Source: JAGVSZ01 sp019137045
GTDB lineage: Bacteria > Pseudomonadota > Gammaproteobacteria > Burkholderiales > SG8-39
Assembly (NCBI GenBank): GCA_046347635.1
Contig: JAXMFT010000004.1
Span: 124,001 to 188,000, forward strand
Length of the DNA stretch: 64,000 nucleotides
Direction: 5' to 3'
Part shown: in pieces, positions 50,004-58,141 of the stretch
How positions within the stretch are numbered: position 1 is the first letter of the stretch
How the letters are laid out: every line of letters starts with the position of its first letter
Program-made: the position numbers and the translations under genes
The notes under the pieces: generated by a model
Databases searched by the model: none
Told to the model about the DNA's origin: nothing
What the model saw: the letters and a program-made list of their open reading frames with translations, nothing else

Positions 50004-52082
50004 ATGGCGACCCAGACCCAAGCCCAGTTCTACTCGATGCTGAAGAAGGTGTACGGCTGGTACACCGGCGGCTTCATCCTCTTCATCATCGTGCTGGCGA
50101 TCCTCGAGCAGCTCGGCCTGCCGCGCAACTGGATCGGCTACCTCTTCCTGCTCGCGACCGTCGGCCTCTACGCCGGCATCGGCATCATGAGCCGGACCGC
50201 CGATGTCGCGGAGTACTACGTCGCCGGCCGGCGCGTCCCCGCCCTGTTCAACGGCATGGCGACCGGCGCCGACTGGATGAGCGCGGCTTCCTTCATCGGG
50301 ATGGCCGGGACGCTCTACCTGACCGGCTACAGCGGGCTCGCGTTCGTCATGGGGTGGACCGGCGGCTACTGCCTGGTGGCGCTGTTCCTCGCGCCCTACC
50401 TGCGCAAGTTCGGCCAGTTCACGATTCCCGACTTCCTCGGCGCGCGCTACGGCGGGAACATCGCCCGCTTCGTGGGGATCTGCTGCGCGATCCTGTGCTC
50501 GTTCACCTACGTCGTGGCGCAGATCTACGGCGTCGGGATCATCACCACCCGCCTCACCGGGGTCGCGTTCGAGCTGGGGATCTTCCTCGGCCTCGGCGGC
50601 ATCCTGGTGTGCAGCTTCCTCGGCGGGATGCGCGCGGTGACCTGGACGCAGGTCGCGCAGTACATCGTGCTGATCGTCGCCTACATGATCCCGGTGGTGT
50701 GGCTGTCGGTGAAGCAGACCGGCTTCCCCATCCCGCAGCTCGTGTACGGCCAGGTGCTCGCGAAGGTGACCGAGCGCGAAGCGCAGCTCATCAAGGATCC
50801 GAAGGAGATCGAGGTGCGCGGAATCTTCGCCGCGCGCGCCAAGGCGGCGCAGGAGAACCTGAAGGGCCTGCCGGGCTCGTTCGAGGCGGAAAAGGGCAAG
50901 CTCGCCAAGGCGGTCGAGGATCTCAAGGCGAGCAATGCGCCCGCCGACCAGGTCGCCGCGGCGCAGACCGCGCTCGACAAGTTCCCCAAGTCCGCGGACG
51001 AGGCCAAGGCCTTCTGGACCAAGGAGGCCGGGCTCGCGGCGCGCGCGGCCCCGCCGATCCGGCACGCCGAGGCGTTCCCGGGCGCGACCGAGAAAGCGCG
51101 CGATATCTCGCGCAAGAACTTCCTCGCGCTGATCTTCTGCCTGATGGTGGGCACGGCCGCGCTGCCGCACATCCTGATGCGCTACTACACGACACCGAGC
51201 GTGAAGGAGGCGCGCGATTCGGTCACCTGGTCGCTATTCTTCATCTTCCTGCTCTACTTCACCGCGCCCGCGCTCGGGGTGATGGCGAAGTTCGACGTCT
51301 ACACGCAGGTGGTCGGCTCGGCCTTCGCCAAGCTGCCCGCGTGGGTGGCGTCGTGGGCGCAGGTGGACCCGGGGCTGCTCAGCATCGTGGACGTCAATCG
51401 CGACGGCATCGTGCAGCTGGCCGAGATCGCGATCGGCGGCGACATCATCGTGCTCGCCACGCCCGAGATCGCGGGGCTGCCGTACGTCATCTCCGGCCTG
51501 GTCGCCGCGGGCGGTCTCGCCGCGGCGCTGTCGACCGCCGACGGGCTGCTCCTCACGATCGCCAACGCGCTGTCGCACGACCTGTACTACAAGATGATCG
51601 ACCCGCACGCCTCGACGCAGCGGCGCGTGACGCTGTCGAAGATCCTGCTGCTGGTCGTGGCACTGTGCGCGGCGTACGTGGCGAGCCAGAAGCCGGCCGA
51701 CATCCTGTTCCTGGTGAGCGCGGCGTTCTCGTTCGCGGCCGCGGCGTTCTTCCCGGCGCTGGTGCTCGGCATCTTCTGGAAGCGGGCCAACAAGTGGGGC
51801 GCGATTCTCGGCATGCTGGCAGGCATCGGCATCACCGTGTACTACATGGGGATGACCCAGCCGTGGCTGCGCCGGGTCTTCGACGTGCAGACCCCGATGG
51901 CCGACGCGATCTGGTGGGACATCCAGCCGATCTCGGCGGCGATCTTCGGCGTGCCGCTCGGCTTCGCGGTGATCATCATCGTGAGCCTGCTCACGCCGGC
52001 GCCGAGCCGCGAAATCCAGCAGCTGGTGGACCACGTCCGCTACCCGCACCTGCGCGGGGACATCGATACCACCGGGACGTGA
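50004..52082 (+). CDS. Sodium:solute symporter (VC_2705/ActP-like subfamily) with a charged insertion
   Basis: 692 residues, about 100 longer than ActP-type proteins. The SSS core shows GADWMSAASFIGMAG near residue 85, IPDFLGARYGGNIARF near 145 and GGLAAALSTADGLLLTIANAL near 505. Between about residues 255 and 370 sits a Lys/Ala/Glu-rich, mostly helical, soluble insert (LKASNAPADQVAAAQTALDK). The partner DUF4212 gene is just upstream. The cargo is probably acetate, lactate or another small acid; a TctDE-like pair upstream may control it. This is inference. Confidence 0.9.
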   Translation: MATQTQAQFYSMLKKVYGWYTGGFILFIIVLAILEQLGLPRNWIGYLFLLATVGLYAGIGIMSRTADVAEYYVAGRRVPALFNGMATGADWMSAASFIGMAGTLYLTGYSGLAFVMGWTGGYCLVALFLAPYLRKFGQFTIPDFLGARYGGNIARFVGICCAILCSFTYVVAQIYGVGIITTRLTGVAFELGIFLGLGGILVCSFLGGMRAVTWTQVAQYIVLIVAYMIPVVWLSVKQTGFPIPQLVYGQVLAKVTEREAQLIKDPKEIEVRGIFAARAKAAQENLKGLPGSFEAEKGKLAKAVEDLKASNAPADQVAAAQTALDKFPKSADEAKAFWTKEAGLAARAAPPIRHAEAFPGATEKARDISRKNFLALIFCLMVGTAALPHILMRYYTTPSVKEARDSVTWSLFFIFLLYFTAPALGVMAKFDVYTQVVGSAFAKLPAWVASWAQVDPGLLSIVDVNRDGIVQLAEIAIGGDIIVLATPEIAGLPYVISGLVAAGGLAAALSTADGLLLTIANALSHDLYYKMIDPHASTQRRVTLSKILLLVVALCAAYVASQKPADILFLVSAAFSFAAAAFFPALVLGIFWKRANKWGAILGMLAGIGITVYYMGMTQPWLRRVFDVQTPMADAIWWDIQPISAAIFGVPLGFAVIIIVSLLTPAPSREIQQLVDHVRYPHLRGDIDTTGT

Positions 52083-52100
52083 TCCCGGCACGCGTCTGAG

Positions 52101-52130
52101 CGACGAGGCCCGCGCGAGCGGGCCTCGTCG
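52101..52130 (+). terminator. Terminator stem-loop after the symporter gene
   Basis: CGACGAGGCCCGC/GCGGGCCTCGTCG, 13 perfect pairs with loop GCGA, followed by CTTTGCG. It lies 18 bases after the symporter stop and ends the symporter transcript. Confidence 0.75.
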
Positions 52131-52145
52131 CTTTGCGCCTCAGCG

Positions 52146-52472
52146 ATGGAACTCGCCTACCAGGTCGCCGGCATCGTTCACCTCCTGGTGACGCTCGCGC
52201 TGCTGTTCCTGGCGGGGCAGGGCGTGCTGTACGTGCTCGCCGGGCACAAGCGCGCCACCAACCTCTTCTATCAGCTCTTCCAGGTGGTGACGCGGCCGGT
52301 GATCAGGGCGACGCGCGCGCTCACCCCGAAGGTGATCATCGACCGCCACGTGCCGTTCGTCGCCTTCCTGCTGCTCGCATGGATCTGGGTCGTGCTCGCG
52401 CTGATGGTGATTCCCGATCTCGCGTGCCAGCTCGGCCGCGTGGAGTGCCCGACCGCACGCCAGGCGAAGTGA
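52146..52472 (+). CDS. Small membrane protein of unknown function
   Basis: 108 residues with two membrane helices (about 5–30 and 70–92), separated by a basic loop (GHKRATNLFYQLFQ) and TRPVIRATRALTPK. The position of the Pro/Arg-rich mid region recalls YggT-like proteins, but I do not assign it. It lies between the symporter terminator and the tRNA-Phe promoter. Confidence 0.65.
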   Translation: MELAYQVAGIVHLLVTLALLFLAGQGVLYVLAGHKRATNLFYQLFQVVTRPVIRATRALTPKVIIDRHVPFVAFLLLAWIWVVLALMVIPDLACQLGRVECPTARQAK

Positions 52473-52485
52473 CGTCCGCGCGCGA

Positions 52486-52514
52486 TTGGCTCGTGCGGGC
52501 TTTCCCCGTATAAT
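52486..52514 (+). promoter_or_regulatory. Promoter of tRNA-Phe
   Basis: TTGGCT (52486–52491) and a perfect TATAAT (52509–52514) are 17 bases apart. The following sequence CCGCGCGCCC is a G+C-rich discriminator typical of stringently controlled tRNA promoters. The tRNA begins 49 bases later. Confidence 0.75.
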
Positions 52515-52563
52515 CCGCGCGCCCTTCCGGCCCGCTCCCGCGGGCCCGGCGCGAGCCCGGCAC

Positions 52564-52639
<76 letters not shown>

Positions 52640-52668
52640 TTCCTTCGACTGTCCATACCGATCAGATC

Positions 52669-53931
52669 GGTAACGGTTTATACCGAGGACATAGGTAACA
52701 CTTTAGCCTCAAAGGGGTTTGGGGCGCACTCGACGCGACCCGATTCGTGGTCGAAGAAGCCGAGGTCGTAGTGCATGAAGCTGATGAGCCAGACGTGGTC
52801 GGCGACTTCGCGCACGCCGACGGTCTGGCCGGCGAAGGCCTGGCTGAGGTTGATCTTGCGCGAGCCGAAGCACAGACGACCGCAGCGCGTGACGGTGATG
52901 GCGCGGTCGTGCAGCGGGTAGTGGAGCTCAGGTAAGCCCTGATAGGGGCGCGGGGAGGGGCGGTAGAGCTCGGCGGGGTATTTCATCCCCAACGCTTGAT
53001 GCGGGCGCTCGTGGTTGTAGCTGTGCAGGAACCGATCGAAGCGCCCCTGCTGCTGGAGGAAGTTCTTGGCGGCGGGGCGGGTAGCTTCCTTCTTCAGCGT
53101 CAGGTGCATGCGTTCGTGGCGTCCGTTTTGCTGGGGATGACCGGGGCGGATGCGTTCGATGGCGATGCCCAGACGTAGCCACCAGACCGAGAGCTTGCTC
53201 AGGCCGAAGAAGGCGCTGGTGCTGGCGAAGGGGGCGCCATTATCGGTGCGGATCGCGCGCGGTAGGCCGAAGTCCTTGAAGGCGCGCTCGAAGGCGCTGA
53301 AGGCGTAGCGCATCTGGGTGCTGGACTGGGCATCGCAGCACAGCAGATAGCGGCTGGCGAAGTCGGTGATCGTGAGCGGATAGCAGTAGCGCCGGTCGAC
53401 GAGCATGAACTCGCCCTTGTAATCGGCGCACCACAGATCGTTGGGTGCGGTGGGTACGGACAAGGCGGTGCCTTGGGCCTTGTAGCGCGCGCTGCGGTTG
53501 CGGCTGCGGCTGACCAGCCCGTGGCGATCGAGCACCGCGTGGACGGTGCTAATGGCCGGCAGATGCGGCAGATCGTTGAGCCGGCGCCTGAGCTTCTCGC
53601 GGATCTTGGGAGCGCCCCAGGAGGGGTGCTCGCGTTTGAGCTGCACGATCAGCGCCTCGATCTGCACCGGCAAGCGGTTGGCTTGCCGGTAAGGGCGGCG
53701 CGAGCGATCGGTGAGGCCCTCGAGTCCGCAGTCCTTGTAGCGCGAGAAGATCTTGTAGCCGGTCTTGCGCGAGATATCGAACTCGCGACACAGCACGGCC
53801 ATCTTCTCTCCCTCGAGCAATCGGGCAACAAAACGCAGCCGCTCGTCCATCCTGCAACACTCCCGCCACGGCATTTGGGGTACCCCAAATGCCGGAAAGT
53901 GTTACCGATGTGTCCGGAATGAACTGTTACC
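52669..53931. mobile_element. IS481-family insertion sequence
   Basis: About 1.26 kb with inverted ends. The left end reads GGTAACGGTTTATACC and, 20 bases on, GGTAACACTTT; the right end, in reverse complement, reads GGTAACAGTTCATTCC then GGTAACACTTT. Each end thus has two GGTAAC motifs, consistent with a double transposase site. One transposase gene fills the element. I see no clear target-site duplication. It inserted 29 bases after tRNA-Phe. Whether the ends extend a few bases further is uncertain. Confidence 0.85.
52678..53874 (-). CDS. IS481-family transposase (DDE)
   Basis: 398 residues. An N-terminal helix-turn-helix region (MAVLCREFDISRKTGYKIF) is followed by the rve/integrase core with the DDE triad: Asp in LWCADYKGEF, Asp in RTDNGAPF and Glu in NGRHERMHLTLK. 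It has the typical later block SYNHERPHQALG. The frame is uninterrupted, so the enzyme may be active. It fills most of the insertion element and runs opposite to the tRNA. Confidence 0.95.
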   Translation of the reverse strand: MPWRECCRMDERLRFVARLLEGEKMAVLCREFDISRKTGYKIFSRYKDCGLEGLTDRSRRPYRQANRLPVQIEALIVQLKREHPSWGAPKIREKLRRRLNDLPHLPAISTVHAVLDRHGLVSRSRNRSARYKAQGTALSVPTAPNDLWCADYKGEFMLVDRRYCYPLTITDFASRYLLCCDAQSSTQMRYAFSAFERAFKDFGLPRAIRTDNGAPFASTSAFFGLSKLSVWWLRLGIAIERIRPGHPQQNGRHERMHLTLKKEATRPAAKNFLQQQGRFDRFLHSYNHERPHQALGMKYPAELYRPSPRPYQGLPELHYPLHDRAITVTRCGRLCFGSRKINLSQAFAGQTVGVREVADHVWLISFMHYDLGFFDHESGRVECAPNPFEAKVLPMSSV

Positions 53932-54116
53932 CTTCAGTCCGAAAGGGCAGACGCCTTGCCCGCTCCGACTGCCGCAACCGCGTGGTGCGCGCGAGGCTGC
54001 GAGGTCCTCGAGCGCCTCCCGCGCCCGCGCAGTTCTAAGCCGGTTGGCCGATTTGTTTCACGACTGATTCGGAGCTAAACGCGACCATTTGTGCGCGAAC
54101 TTCGGGAGGGGTGATC

Positions 54117-56084
54117 ATGGCAGCGGCTGCACGGGGGGCTCGCGCGCCCGGGTCCGGTTCCGGAGGACGGCCCGAGCGCGCCGGTCGATGGGCTCGACGG
54201 CGCCGGCCAGGGCCGTGCGCGACGGCGCTCATTCTCGGCATCGCCTCGGCGCTGGCGCTCGCAGCGAGTCCGGCGGCGCACGCGCAGCAGGCGATCACCT
54301 GGAAAGTCGTCAACCGCTTTCCGCTGCTGCGCGAGGCCGAGGACCTGGACGCGCTCGCGACGAAGCGAGAGGCGTATCTCGCGCACCCCGATCAGCGCAA
54401 TCCCGAGGACCGGATCCGGCCGACCCGCTGGGACGCGTTCGAACAGCGCTACGAACGGACGCTGATCGACGGTCCCGTGACCGTCCGCCTGGCGCTGGAG
54501 GGCGCGCCGCCCGGCGCTACCTGCACCTGGTTGGTGGACGACGCCCGGCTCCAGGACGCCGCCTGTTCCGGCGTCCTGGTCGATCTGCCGTGGACGGCGC
54601 GAACGGCGCGCGTCGAAGTGGTCGTGCACGGCGAGCGCGGCGAGCGGAGCCAGCGCCACACCCAGACGATCCGCGTCCGCTCGCTGCTGGTCGTCTCGCT
54701 CGGCGATTCCTATTCGTCCGGCGAAGGCGTGCCCGATCTGGACTACGCGCGCGCTCAGGGGCCCGCGCTCGCCGACAGCGCCGGCAGCGCGCTCCCGCGC
54801 CCGGCGGTCTGGTGGGACCAGCGCTGCCACCGCTCGCTCAACTCCGCCCCCGCGCAGGCCGCGATGGATCTCGCGCGGCGCGACGACCACGTCCAGGTGG
54901 TCTTCGTCAGCTTCGCCTGCTCGGGCGCCGAGATCGAGCGCGGCCTGCTCGCGCCCTATTCCGGGATGGAGAGCTATGCCCAGCTGGTCGAGCAGCTGCG
55001 CACCTACCTGCCGAACGCGCTCGGACTCGCCGCGAATCGGTCGGGCGGGTGCAGGCCTTTCGCCGCGACGGCGTACCGCGAGCGGGACTGCGCGCAGCCG
55101 GGCCGGTGCCAGCGTCCCGAACCCGACCGCAGCGACCCCATCGACTGCAGCCGCGTCCAGGGTGTCGATCACCCGGGGGGCGAGATCGGGGAGTGCGCGG
55201 CGCTCTGCGTAACGGCGGCGACCGGACTCCAGCACAATGCGGCGACCTACGTCAGCGCGTTGCCGTCGCAGCTCAACGCGCTCCTCGACCTCCTGTGCGA
55301 GTCCGCGAGCAGCACGGATGAGCTCCTCTCGCTCCGGCTGCGCGACTGCGCGCGGCTGCGCAGGCCGGTCGACGCCCTCGTGCTGTCGATCGGCGCCAAC
55401 GACGTCGGGTTCGGTCCGCTCGTGCGCAACCTCGTGGTGCACGACAACGCCTTCAACCTGCCGGGGTTCGGGCTGCGCGTCCAGCGCGAGACGGCGCTCC
55501 TGTCCGAGCGCTTCGAGGCGCTCGATCACGCCCTGCGGCGGCAGGTTGCGGCGAAGCAGGGCGGAGAGCTCGAAGTCTTCATCAGCCAGTATCCCGATCT
55601 GACGCAGTACGACGGGTCGGACGATCGCTGCGGCATTCGCGACAAGATCATCCGGCTCGAGCAGCGTTCGTTCTCGTCGTGGTGGCTCGATCTCGTGTCC
55701 CTGGGCGTATCGGAGAACGAGATCGGAGACGCCAGGGCCTTCATGATCGGGCCGCTCACGCGCCAGGTCCGGTTTGCCGCCGGCCAGAACGGGTGGACGC
55801 TCGTCGACGGGCACATCGACGCGTTCAGGGGACACGGCTACTGCCATCGATGGACCGACGGCGACCCGCCGCCATGGAGCAACAACCACGGCGACTCGCT
55901 CGCGCGCCAGGGCTGGCTGGCGAATGCGTACGACCAGACGGCCCGCTACTCGTCCGGCGCGATGCATCCGAACATCCTCGGTCAACGCTGCCATGCCCGG
56001 GCGCTCGAAGCCGCGCTGGCGGGAAAGCTCCTGGGTCAGACGACGCCGGAGGGCCTCTGCAATCCCCGCAGGTCGTCCGATTGA
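54117..56084 (+). CDS. Large exported SGNH/GDSL-type hydrolase-like protein
   Basis: 655 residues from the ATG at 54117 behind GGGAGGGG. A basic N-terminus with a signal peptide (ALILGIASALALAASPAAHA) is followed by a beta-rich domain with paired Cys (CTWLVDD…AACSG). The SGNH core then shows SLGDSYSSGEGVPD (nucleophile Ser), FACSGAEIERG, SIGANDVGFGPL (block III Asn) and a late GAMHPNILGQ with the catalytic His. Many Cys suggest disulfides in the periplasm or outside the cell. The substrate is unknown: esterase, lipase or sugar deacetylase activity is possible. Confidence 0.85.
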   Translation: MAAAARGARAPGSGSGGRPERAGRWARRRRPGPCATALILGIASALALAASPAAHAQQAITWKVVNRFPLLREAEDLDALATKREAYLAHPDQRNPEDRIRPTRWDAFEQRYERTLIDGPVTVRLALEGAPPGATCTWLVDDARLQDAACSGVLVDLPWTARTARVEVVVHGERGERSQRHTQTIRVRSLLVVSLGDSYSSGEGVPDLDYARAQGPALADSAGSALPRPAVWWDQRCHRSLNSAPAQAAMDLARRDDHVQVVFVSFACSGAEIERGLLAPYSGMESYAQLVEQLRTYLPNALGLAANRSGGCRPFAATAYRERDCAQPGRCQRPEPDRSDPIDCSRVQGVDHPGGEIGECAALCVTAATGLQHNAATYVSALPSQLNALLDLLCESASSTDELLSLRLRDCARLRRPVDALVLSIGANDVGFGPLVRNLVVHDNAFNLPGFGLRVQRETALLSERFEALDHALRRQVAAKQGGELEVFISQYPDLTQYDGSDDRCGIRDKIIRLEQRSFSSWWLDLVSLGVSENEIGDARAFMIGPLTRQVRFAAGQNGWTLVDGHIDAFRGHGYCHRWTDGDPPPWSNNHGDSLARQGWLANAYDQTARYSSGAMHPNILGQRCHARALEAALAGKLLGQTTPEGLCNPRRSSD

Positions 56085-56414
56085 CTCGCCCTGGCGCGGC
56101 GTAGCGCGCCGTCACGGCGCCGGCGCTTCCCGCTGCGCCGCGCGCGGCTTGCCGGGCCGACTCTGCGCGACGCGTGCCGTCGCGGCCCTCGCCGGAGGAC
56201 GGCCACTCGTCCGTGGCTGAGGGTCGGATTCCCGTCCTGCGGCCCGCGCGCGTGAACGAGTTCACGCGCCGCCGGGAGCGCGCCCGAACGGCCCGGCGCG
56301 ACCGCTCCTCGACACCGCTTGACGGCATTCGCACACGCTGCTTCAGCGGGCGGCCCCTCCATCAGGGCGGACGTGACGCCCGGCCCCGCCGCGCCGGCCT
56401 GGCACCAAGCTTGC
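56085..56414. other. Intergenic region with one perfect palindrome
   Basis: 330 bases without a convincing gene. It holds GCGCGTGAAC-GA-GTTCACGCGC (56248–56269), 10 perfect pairs with a 2-base loop, and a TTGACG box at 56319 without a matching -10. The palindrome could be a transcription end or a regulator site for the EAL gene downstream. Confidence 0.5.
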
Positions 56415-57200
56415 ATGGAGACCGCACTCGAGCGTCCCCAGCCCGCTGCCGTGGAAACCCTGATCCGCACCGCCTTCCAGCCGATCATGAGCGAGCGCGG
56501 GCACGTCGTCGCCTACGAGGCGCTGCTGCGCTTTCGCGAGGGCCTGGACAAGCCCGAATCGCGCGAGACCGCGATCCGACGCTGGGAGGACTCCGGCTAC
56601 ATCGGCACCGTCGACGTCGCGGTGCTGAAGCAGGCGATCGCCGCGCTCGACCTCCTGCACCCCTCGCTGCTGGTGTGCGTGAACGTGTCGATGATCACGC
56701 TCGCCCGGCACGGCGAGCGCTACCTCGGCCATCTCGCCGGCGCCGGCGACAAGGCGAAGCGGCTGGTCGTCGAGGTGACCGACACCGCCGCGCATGGCGA
56801 CCCCACGCGGCTGCTCGCGTTCGCGCGCGCGTGCGCGGCGCGCCGCGTGCGCCTCGCGCTCGACGACTTCTCGCCCGAGCGGCCGCAATCGGCGGAGACG
56901 GTGCTGCGGCTCGTGCGGCCGAAGCTGATCAAGCTCGACCGCAAGTCGGTCTCGGCGGCGTTCCAGAGCGTCGGCGACGACAAGATCGGAGCGATCGTGC
57001 GCGTCGCCGCCACCGTCGGCGCGCGCGTCGTCGCGCAGGGCATCGACAGCCAGGAGAAGTTCGACTGGGCCTTCCGGCTCGGAGTGCGCTACTTCCAGGG
57101 CTTCCTCGTCGGCCACCCGCGCCAGTTCCCGCTGCTCGACTCCAAGGCCGCGTTCGGCGACCTGCAGGACTCCCAGGCGCCCGCCGAGCTCGCCGCCTGA
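56415..57200 (+). CDS. EAL-domain protein with altered catalytic motifs
   Basis: 261 residues forming one EAL domain with no attached sensor or GGDEF domain. Kept features are FQPI near residue 21, the EAL Glu in YEALLRF (Glu35), NVS, ALDDF and LIKLD. Changed positions are loop 6 (DFSPERPQSAE where DFGtGYSS is usual) and the EGVE block, which reads QGID (Gln208). Several metal- or loop-coupling residues are therefore lost, and weak or no c-di-GMP hydrolysis is likely; it may bind c-di-GMP or partners instead. ATG 56415 is preferred, with longer upstream starts less protein-like. Confidence 0.82.
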   Translation: METALERPQPAAVETLIRTAFQPIMSERGHVVAYEALLRFREGLDKPESRETAIRRWEDSGYIGTVDVAVLKQAIAALDLLHPSLLVCVNVSMITLARHGERYLGHLAGAGDKAKRLVVEVTDTAAHGDPTRLLAFARACAARRVRLALDDFSPERPQSAETVLRLVRPKLIKLDRKSVSAAFQSVGDDKIGAIVRVAATVGARVVAQGIDSQEKFDWAFRLGVRYFQGFLVGHPRQFPLLDSKAAFGDLQDSQAPAELAA

Positions 57201-57228
57201 CGGCCCGGCGTGGCGCCGCCGCGCCCGC

Positions 57229-57234
57229 TACACT
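57229..57234 (+). promoter_or_regulatory. Candidate -10 box for the TerC gene (TACACT)
   Basis: TACACT lies 31 bases before the TerC ATG. No good -35 box is found, so this is tentative. Confidence 0.3.
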
Positions 57235-57264
57235 CCGCGGCGTTCATCCGCCGGGGACTCCGAC

Positions 57265-58044
57265 ATGGAATGGCTCACCGATCCGCAGGCGTGGATCGCG
57301 CTCGCGACGCTCACCGCCCTCGAGATCGTGCTGGGCATCGACAACATCATCTTCATCTCGATCCTGGTCGGGCGGCTCCCGGAAGAGCGGCGCAACCTCG
57401 CGCGCCGCCTCGGCCTCGGCCTCGCGATGGGCACGCGCATCCTGCTGCTCCTCTCGCTCGCCTGGATCATGACGCTCAAGACGCCGCTCTTCAGCGTGTC
57501 GCGCTGGGACATCTCCGGGCGCGACCTGATCCTCCTGCTCGGCGGGCTGTTCCTGCTGTGGAAGAGCGTGCACGAGATCCACAACGCGCTCGAGGGCGAG
57601 GCGGACGAGCAAGGCGCGGTCGTGCAGGCCTCGTTCGCCGGCGTGCTGCTCCAGATCGCGATCATCGACATCGTCTTCTCGCTCGACTCGGTCATCACCG
57701 CGGTCGGCATGGCCGACGACGTCGAGGTCATGATCATCGCGGTCGTGCTCGCGGTGGCGGTGATGATGCTGGCCGCGCAGCCGATCGGCGAGTTCGTCGA
57801 CCGCCACCCCACGATCAAGATGCTCGCCCTGTCGTTCCTGATCCTGGTCGGCTTCGCGCTCGTCGCCGAGGGCCTGGATTTCCACGTGCCCAAGGGCTAC
57901 ATCTACTTCGCCATGGCGTTTTCGGTGGGCGTCGAGCTCCTGAACCTCCGCGTGCGGGCGCGGGCGGCGCGGCGCGCCCCGCGGGCGCCGGCGCTGCGGC
58001 TCCGCAAGAGCGTGCGCGGGGCCGGGTCCGACGCTCCGGATTGA
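57265..58044 (+). CDS. TerC-family membrane protein
   Basis: 259 residues with about seven membrane helices. Acidic residues sit inside helices as in TerC: GIDNIIFISIL near residue 28, DIVFSLDSVITAVGMAD near 130, EFVDRHPTIKMLALSFL and VGFALVAEGLDFHVPKGY. The family is linked to tellurite resistance, and more recently to Mn2+ export or metal loading of exported proteins. It stands alone between the EAL gene and hemA. Confidence 0.9.
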   Translation: MEWLTDPQAWIALATLTALEIVLGIDNIIFISILVGRLPEERRNLARRLGLGLAMGTRILLLLSLAWIMTLKTPLFSVSRWDISGRDLILLLGGLFLLWKSVHEIHNALEGEADEQGAVVQASFAGVLLQIAIIDIVFSLDSVITAVGMADDVEVMIIAVVLAVAVMMLAAQPIGEFVDRHPTIKMLALSFLILVGFALVAEGLDFHVPKGYIYFAMAFSVGVELLNLRVRARAARRAPRAPALRLRKSVRGAGSDAPD

Positions 58045-58123
58045 TCGAAGTCAAGAGCGTGCGGGCGGGAAGCGGCGAGGCTATTGCCGGTGCGGAAAGC
58101 GGCGTTCCGGGCGGCCTGTTCGC

Positions 58124-58129
58124 TATAAT
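58124..58129 (+). promoter_or_regulatory. -10 box of hemA (TATAAT)
   Basis: A perfect TATAAT lies 12 bases before the hemA ATG, so the mRNA would be almost leaderless. No clear -35 box is seen (GGCGTT at 58101 at 17 bases). Confidence 0.5.
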
Positions 58130-58141
58130 CGTCAGCCACTT

